Below are positions 57,121-64,000 of a DNA stretch of 64,000 nucleotides, piece after piece. Location of the stretch: assembly GCF_027943255.1 (NCBI RefSeq), contig NC_072896.1, forward strand, positions 65,800,501 to 65,864,500. Reading direction: 5' to 3'. Both the position numbers and the translations under genes were made by a program. The number at the start of each line of letters is the position of its first letter. Within the stretch, counting starts at the first letter, position 1. Source of the stretch: Anastrepha obliqua. Taxonomy: Eukaryota > Arthropoda > Insecta > Diptera > Tephritidae. Below the pieces are notes generated by a model. The model was not told the origin of the DNA and made no database searches. It saw nothing but the letters and a program-made list of their open reading frames with translations.

Positions 57121-60095
57121 GCAGCTCCATTGGAAAGCTGGCAATATTCACATGGCGAGCGCTATCGCTGACTCTGACTGAGTTTTTATTTTCAAATTTA
57201 ATCAGCTAAAGAGGGACGACACAACAAGGTGCACCTTGCCATACAGCGTGCTTAAAAATCGATTTATTGCAATATTCAAGCCACCGTTGACATCATACGC
57301 CATATTTATTGGGAAATTTGGAGTGATAGAATAAACCTCGCAGCCGCGTTGGATATAAGCCTTATATCGAATTCAAAAACTAAATGCCATGAAATTATCT
57401 ACCAGGTTATAATTAAAAAAATGTATTCAAGCTCTAAAAAAACTCCGGATATAAGATTTTCGATTTTGTTAAACAAAAAACAAAAATTGCTAAACATTTG
57501 CACAACAAATAACCTACAAATCCCTCCAACATACTGAAGTCGATGAAATCCAAGAAATAAAATTTACAATTTCTTTGAAATGCTAAGCAAATAAAAAAGA
57601 AATGTTTTTTAACACATTCAGGTTTTTCTTATATTGAAACCGAACAAGTTTCATTACTTTTTGTTCTTTCCGAGAGGAAGCATTTAACAAATTTAAATTT
57701 CTTAGCGTTATTGCAAACCATCCTCCATTTTGTACAATAAATTTCATAATTTGCAGCCTAATACATATATTAATATTTGATCATCTGCTTTTTGATAGTT
57801 ATATGTCATTATTGAACTTTCCACCTTTCTTGTGGAACTTTCCAAAATATTTAGACGATTAACCCATCTCACTTATAACGTAATGCCCGGCTGCGGAATC
57901 GTGAGATAAGAAATTCTCCGTAAAACAGGTCCTATTTTCAAAGGACCTCTGGAGGGTAGCACATTACCACAACACCTAAAATAATAAAAATAATGTGATA
58001 CAAATTGGAAGTCCTAGCGGAAGTAACTTAGGCCTCTGTCGCTAATCCGATAATTCGACATTTTTATTTGAAAAGTGGAGTGAAACAGATTAAGAGGGGT
58101 TTATTAGGCTACGTACCAGAACACTGAGATTGAGATATCAGCGAGTAGGCGAACTACTATGAAGTTATCAAAAACTGGAATACTGTTTGGAGAAAGCACT
58201 TGACATAGAATGGAGAGAGCAGGAAAGAGGCAGACTAGATAGTTCATATTTCCTTCCAGAATAGCGCTTAATAGGCTCCTCAACTTAGATTCTGATAGAT
58301 AGATAGATATGAGCACAAATATGACGGGAAAGAATTATGGCATTGGAATTTCCATCCGAGAAAACTCAACGATAGGGCTGCGTAAATTATTCTTAATCAG
58401 TACCACAGATATGCATGTATACATATGCGTATACATATTTTCCTTTAATAGTAAAGATGCCAAATTCAATTAAAGACCGGAGTAATTCGTTGGAATCATA
58501 ACCCAAATCAGAAGTTACAAATATTGCTTACAATGAAATGCTTGTACTTCTGCGTTACAAGTAAGTAACGTTGAATGCATGCAAATATGTAGTAGTACGC
58601 ATGCAGCTTACATGATTGCGAAATGGCTTCCTGCATTCCTTCTATGTATGAGTCACTCACACAGTACTTTACTATTTTTAGCAAACAGCAATAAATTGTT
58701 TTACTTTATAATGGACTGAAAAAGATGTTTTGCCACAGTTGACAAAGTCATTGCTCAAATACTCTACAAGTAATTGCTTTAGTGCTGCAGCGTATATAGC
58801 AATGAAGTACAACAACTGCATACAAGTGCATTCGTAAAATGTTAGAAAAGTGTTTTGTTGCGGCATACTTGTAATGCTGTGCGCGAAGTGCCAAGTGCGG
58901 GTAATTTCATACTAATTAACTTTCTTAAAGTTACCATAGACTCGATGAAGCAGCTGAAGCTTAGACCTACCGCCGCTCTTCCAGCTGCCATCGCCAACTT
59001 CAGATTCTGGTTGCTTGTTAAAATTTCAATTGGCTTCTAAGTGATTTTGCCCATAAAGTAGCGGCGCTGCTGTCAATAGCAAATATCGCCAACAAATTTG
59101 AAATGCCGTCTGTAACTGCGATCAGATAATGTTGTTGTTGTAGTTTCGGTTGATGTTCTAGCCATTATGTGGCACTTAAGGCCAAGCCGCTTGAGCGACA
59201 TTTTTAACCGTACCGCCAACAGCCAGCTTTTGCTTCGCTACTGTGTTTTTTGTGATTGCTTGTTGCTTGCCATAATGTAATTAGTTGTTGCTTTTTTTGT
59301 TGAAGTTGTCTAATGCATGCGAAATATTGCTTAGCATGTTGCAGAATTTCTTTGCTTCCGTTTGTACATGTTGCACCGCAATGTTCTATGTTTGTACTTC
59401 CTAATGCTGTTGGATGACGTTTTTGTTGTTGTGGCTGTTAGGTAGTAAGCAACTATTACTTCTCTCTTTATTGCTGGTGCAAATCTCCATTAAAAAACAA
59501 AGCGATGCACTTGCCTGTTAGCGGTGTGTTGTAGCGGCATGTTCCACAGCTTGTCATAACTGTTTTAGTGATCCCTCAATTTCTATTTCAATTGAGTTAT
59601 CTACGAGTGACATTCGTTGCTGGCAGTTAATTAAAAGCCATTGATTATGCAGCGAGGTAGTTTCTACAACATCTACTGTTGTTTTCATTTCCTGCTCGTA
59701 ATACCCGTTCGAATGGTTGAACACTGATCACTTGAAGAACGGTTGGATGTAGTAAGCCAACAAATCAAAAGACTTAAGTAGCGAACTTGACAGTGAATTT
59801 ATGGGTCAAAATCATGGTGATGAAGAATTTCATTTGGAAAGAGTTTTTTGGACGAAAAATTAAGTAAATTTGCTGATTGACCGAATTCACGGTAAACTAA
59901 GCATTTAATCGCCTTAGTTAAATGCATTCTTATATTAGTTCAATTCCATATGAAATAGATTATAAATCATTATGAGAGCGCTTTCAAAATCCAATAAGGG
60001 AAATTTAGTTGGCTACAAATCAGGTTAGAGTGGCTTGAATTTAAGCAACCACGTTTCTAAGATTACTTACATACTCGTACAATTGCCTCACGTAA
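57121..60095. other. Gene-poor stretch; unique block at 58850-59700
   Basis: No recognised repeat. 58850-59700 is less AT-rich, with TTG/GTT-rich sequence (for example TTGTTGTTGTAG) as in fly regulatory or untranslated DNA. A GATA run lies at about 58293-58310. The small ORF at 58855-59040 lacks support. Confidence 0.4.
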
Positions 60096-60099
60096 TTAA

Positions 60100-60832
60100 G
60101 GGGACGGATACCTGTAAAATTTGGAAAAAAAATTTTGTTTTTCTTCATAAAATGTTAATATAATCCCTTGAGAATATCTCAAACAAATTTTAGGACGTAA
60201 ATTTAAGTATTTCTTATATCATAGATCGTCAACCGTGACGACTCTATTCTTTGCGTCCAAGCGCTGGGAGAGGTATAGTTACGTTGTATTCAAACTTTAG
60301 ACGCGTTTTTCTCAAAACTATATTTTTCGAATTGGTGTGCACGACAACTCGAAAAGTTACTGACCAATCTCCCTGAAATTTTCCACACATCTTTTTTATG
60401 ATATTGCTTTCTATGTGAATTTACAACAAAAACATAATTTTTTCGAAGCAAAAATAGTAGGAAAATTCGCTCCAAAATTAATTTTTTTTAAGCATTTTAT
60501 TCAGCGAATTTTAATATAATTTTTTTTTTTAATTTTTGTTTAATTCATATAAAAATTATGACATTAATAAACAAACAATTTTTTGGTTTTTTGTATTCAG
60601 GTCACTGAAGCCGCTGCTACAATGTGCACCGATTGAGAAGCCCCGCTGCGACCTTCCTGGAAGAATTGAGTGTAAATCCGCCATTTTAAATGATTAAAAT
60701 AAAGAAAATCAAATACATATTATTTTAATGTAGAAATTAACTGTATGCCAATTTTTAACATTTGATTTTTTCATTTTAAATAATTTTAATGAAAATCAGG
60801 GAAAATATGGCCGTTCACAGGTATCTGTCCCC
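60100..60832. mobile_element. MITE with TTAA target duplication
   Basis: Inverted ends GGGGACGGATACCTGT at 60100 and ACAGGTATCTGTCCCC ending at 60832 (one mismatch in 16), flanked on both sides by TTAA (60096-60099 and 60833-60836). The interior is 700 bp of non-coding AT-rich DNA. TTAA duplications are made by piggyBac and Kolobok-type transposases; which mobilised this one is unknown. Its ends differ from those of the piggyBac-like element at 26213. Confidence 0.85.
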
Positions 60833-60836
60833 TTAA

Positions 60837-62033
60837 TGTTCTCACGACAGTTGGTTCTATGTTCCCGGAACGACCCGGATTTATATCCGGCCAAGGACTG
60901 TCACTCCATTGCATGTAGGTGGAATGTTTATACTGCTACAACAACAAGAATAATAACAACGACTAAGTAAAATGGAAACTTCGCTACTTGGATTTAAGGA
61001 GTTAGAATCGAGGTTTCATTACTTCCCCCAGTAACCTGTTTTTTTCATATTAACATTTAATTCATTACATTTTTAGTTATTTTTTTTTTTTTTTTTGCAA
61101 TGATAAATTTGGAGGATATGGATGTCTGCAATTACGCCTATTACCAAACAGTTTTACATGATATCTCCCATTTGTAGGGTCTGAGGGAAATAAAATTATA
61201 CAAAAAATTTTAACATTTTTAAATTGTTTTAACCACAAACTGTTAACAAAACGGTTCAATATTTAATAATGGTATAATAGTTCGTATTATAAAGACATAT
61301 GTGCAAAATGAGCTGTAAAAATGTTTGCCCAATCGGAGCTATAGTTTTTTCTGAATCATGCCAACTAGGTCCAAGCAAGGTGTTCCGAGAGAAACGCACT
61401 TAAAGTTTTAAGTTTCCGTTCCGAATGCTTGAGATGCTAGCGTTTTTTCATACCTATGACCTGTAATAGATCTTTTTTTACCAAAATAACGTTTCCACCA
61501 GCAATTCTACAAATATTAACTAAAAGAATTTTCAAATTATATAGATTGACCCACCACATACGTTTATTTGTCAAGCCCCCCGCATACCAAGCCTTAAAAA
61601 GGAGAGCATATCGTAATGAAGATAATACTACAAAAATTATAACAAAAAGTAAAAGTGCAAATAAATGCAGGAAATTCGTTTTGGCTTGCCATATATTGTA
61701 AACTGCTGTCTGTTAAACTATATAAAAATTCTACGAACGATTGCCGGTAATTTTTTATTTCTCAACCAAAACATTGCAATCGGTACTTTTTGATTATTTT
61801 CCTTTCACGAACGGTATTTTCGAGCTGTTCAACATAAGAGAACAAAAGTTATGTACCATTTGGTAAATACGTCAAGATTTCGGAAAAGTTACTACAGATG
61901 ACAAACATGAAAGTTATAGGAGGTAATAATAAATCAAAATATTTAATTTAATTTTCAAATGACAATGTTGATTTTCAATACTTCATTTTCATTACTCTAA
62001 AATGTAAGTACTCATGCACAATTGCGTTCTGTT
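60837..62033. other. Non-coding; possible old repeat at 60840-60965
   Basis: The stretch with TTCCCGGAACGACCCGG and CCGGCCAAGGACTGTC ending in an ACAACAAC run resembles repeats I have seen in fly genomes, but there is no second copy here to confirm it. The rest is AT-rich with no gene. Confidence 0.3.
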
Positions 62034-62289
62034 AGGTGTTTGGCCGAGCTCCTCCTCCTATCTTGGCATGTGTCTTGATGTTGTTGCAAAAATGGAGGTA
62101 CTTTCAATTTTAAGATATTTTTCATGAGAAGTTTTCTCAGGGCAGAAATAGGTATATGTACTTGGAGGTTTGCCATTGCCTGCCAAAGAGCGACCGCTAT
62201 TGCAAAAAACTGTTTCAATCATTTTTCTGTATGATGTACGGAAATTCCAACCCACGAACTACCGAATGGTACTCAAGCACCAACCCAAG
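62034..62289 (-). mobile_element. SINE copy, head truncated
   Basis: The reverse body TTAGGTGTTTGGCCGAGCTC, TGTCTTGATGTTGTTG, GAGGTTTGCCATTGCCTGCC and AGAGCGACCGCTATT is followed by a degenerate head. The tail beyond the GGCCGAGC block and the box A end are lost. Confidence 0.8.
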
Positions 62290-62967
62290 ATTTTTGAATT
62301 TGTAAAATTGAGGTACTCAGAGTAAATCCCTATAATTTTTCCATCTAAATTCAAACATCACCTTTTTTCTATTTTGATCGCTTTTACAACACTGTGCGCT
62401 GTAGATGAGAGTCAAGTTGCGTTTAAAGTTCTTAGGCCATTAACGACCAACTCGAAATGTACTCATGATATCGAAGGTCCCCACAACCTCTTGGACAGCA
62501 CAACGTTATTCTGAACCAGATTCTGGGAAGAATGCGCTTAAAATTTCTGTATTACCACTTCCGCGAAGATCAGCATAGCTTGAAGACTAAAAGTATTGAG
62601 ATAGTTCAAAGACGTGTATAGAACAGTTGAAGTCTTTCGGGGCACTACAGTGGGTTCGATGGCAAGTGAGGAAATTTATAATGTTAATCATCCTTATATT
62701 GATATTGATATAATTTTTATATGGCATTAACATTTTTAATTCAACCTTCTCCACACTGGCGAAAGGGTGAACTCTGCTTTCCAGAACTGATACGCTTTCT
62801 AAGCTAGCGGTAACTTAATTTTGTTGCCTTGATAACTATCCACTCGCTGTATAATGATTAACATTTTCCTTATGAGTAGTATACAATAGTTAACTATTTC
62901 TTGCATGCAACTTGTAACTTTAAAGAAGACAATAAAAAAAAAATTTTCCACAACTAAAAACTTTAAC
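62290..62967. other. Non-coding, no feature seen
   Basis: AT-rich; no supported gene or known repeat. Confidence 0.35.
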
Positions 62968-63258
62968 TCAAATAAATTCAGATAAGAGCGAGAGCAGCTT
63001 GATGGCAGGCAGTAAAAGAATGTGCGCATTTGAGACGATCATCAGCCTAGATATTGCAAAAGTGGCAGTAACGACTAACTGCATTCGCTCTCTTGCTGGT
63101 TGCATCCAATACAGCTGTAGGCGTTTTTCCGGTTCAATGCGTTTATTTAAATTTTCGCCAAACAAGAAAATGACTGATAAAGCATAGAAATGAGTAAAAA
63201 ATGCAATAAAGCTAAAATACGTTGTGATCCAAACAATTGATTTTGAGTGATTTGCCAT
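62968..63258 (-). CDS. Small membrane-type ORF, unidentified
   Basis: ATG at 63258 opens MANHSKSIVWITTYFSFIAF, then FTHFYALSVIFLFGENLNKR. A charged middle (RIEPEKRLQLYWMQPARERM) precedes QLVVTATFAISRLMIVSNAH and a Leu-rich end, 96 residues in all. One or two hydrophobic helices at residues 9-33 and a weaker one near 65-92 suggest a small membrane protein or the first exon of a larger one. The sequence upstream of the ATG (63260-63420 on this strand) is unique and moderately GC-rich, like a leader. No homologue recognised and no donor chosen. Confidence 0.35.
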   Translation of the reverse strand: MANHSKSIVWITTYFSFIAFFTHFYALSVIFLFGENLNKRIEPEKRLQLYWMQPARERMQLVVTATFAISRLMIVSNAHILLLPAIKLLSLLSEFI

Positions 63259-64000
63259 AAAACAGAAAACAACAATGCGACTGGCTACATCACTTGTCGT
63301 TGGTAGCTCTCACTACTGCTGCTGTTGATCTTTAGTTGTAGGTCAAACTGTGCGAAATTCAAGTTTACGTTCAAGAATTCAGCGGCTTCCCAACACAAAT
63401 CGTTCTAAAGGAAGTTGAATTGTATATTAGCAAGCGTTTGTGGCACAAAAGTGGGCGGACATTGTTCAGTGAGCAGATAATATCTTTTGCGCTTGTTAGA
63501 AATATGCGTCGTTTTTGTTATACGGTCGCTTATATTCGTAAGTCAAATCGTTGATTCTAACTACACTTGCTTTAAGTTTGAGTGTTACTTTTGTTGCTTC
63601 CTGAGTTGGCAACGAATTTTAGCTCAAATTTTTATCACAGGTTGTTTTCTTTCATTCATTTATGCTTCATTTTCTAGTTTGCTTAACCAACTATTGCTCT
63701 TGTTGTTATTTCTTCAATTAGGTGGTTTGTGATTTTTTCTAAAGAAACTGTGATAAGAGTGAATATGGTGAGAATACATGATAAGTTTTAAGCCCTCACT
63801 GCAGTAAAAACAATTGTGAAGCTGTAAAAGCTATGAAAAAATTAGTGAACGAGGATAGCTGAAAAAAATAATGAATATAGCACACGATCAGATGGAAATA
63901 AATTTGAAATTAATAGGCTTTGAGTTGATTTAATGAACTCAGCAAGAATTCAAATTAATCGCTCTACGTCTTTACCAACCATGCGATTTTTCTTAACGTC
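63259..64000. other. Non-coding, unique-looking
   Basis: Less AT-rich up to about 63480, then AT-rich. The Leu/Phe-rich frame at 63487-63732 has no ATG context or domain I can support. Confidence 0.35.

Noticed and set aside
62407..62660. Possible LINE RT fragment near 62500-62640
   Set aside because: A few words resembled RT C-terminal text in mixed frames, but not in a consistent order.
1..64000. CRISPR array, bacterial operon, viral genome or rRNA
   Set aside because: No regularly spaced direct repeats, no dense same-strand genes and no rRNA-like blocks were seen; all multi-copy sequence fits eukaryotic transposable elements.

Overview
This window looks like nuclear DNA of a higher fly, most likely a tephritid fruit fly. 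It is AT-rich, almost free of long open frames, and dense in decayed transposable elements of families typical of flies: mariner, piggyBac-like, DUF4817-type DDE elements, non-LTR retrotransposons and a tRNA-derived SINE. The organism call rests on style and on remembered family resemblance, not on a database search. There is no bacterial gene organisation, no rRNA or tRNA gene and no CRISPR array.

Layout. 1-3.2 kb: a copia-type gag relic (minus), then a 1.6 kb element with ~130 bp terminal inverted repeats starting CACTG, a 3 bp TTA target duplication and a Cys-rich pseudogene inside. 3.7-8.2 kb: a possible LINE tail, two SINE copies and one orphan coding exon ending at a GTAAGT donor. 8.9-10.3 kb: a GC/CpG-richer unique block with a candidate minus-strand first exon. 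10.9-12.0 kb: a small Helitron-like endonuclease relic, then an 843 bp foldback element whose two 350 bp arms are identical by eye. 12.1-18.6 kb: a LINE graveyard with four non-LTR elements in both orientations. 19.2-24.6 kb: a deleted DUF4817 element, an RTE-like fragment, a mariner relic, and a LINE interrupted by a second DUF4817 element that itself carries an insertion. 26.2-28.9 kb: a piggyBac-like deletion derivative, then a LINE RNase H region split by a mariner. 31.4-35.2 kb: SINE, RTE-like and Jockey-like fragments. 38.4-45 kb: two mariners, one further mariner relic and a Harbinger fragment. 45.6-46.8 kb: a TATA box, a degenerate AAATTC array and a short secreted-type ORF. 48.7-63.3 kb: a few host-like coding fragments between more SINE, DUF4817, RTE-like, RNase H and TTAA-MITE insertions.

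How parts relate. No pathway is encoded. The most informative relationships are between repeats. A SINE family (eight copies) has a Ser/Leu-tRNA-like head and shares its 3' tail with an RTE-like LINE fragment in the same window. Four copies of one DUF4817 transposon show different internal deletions. Several nested insertions give relative ages. Host candidates are single exons or short ORFs whose gene identities I do not recognise.
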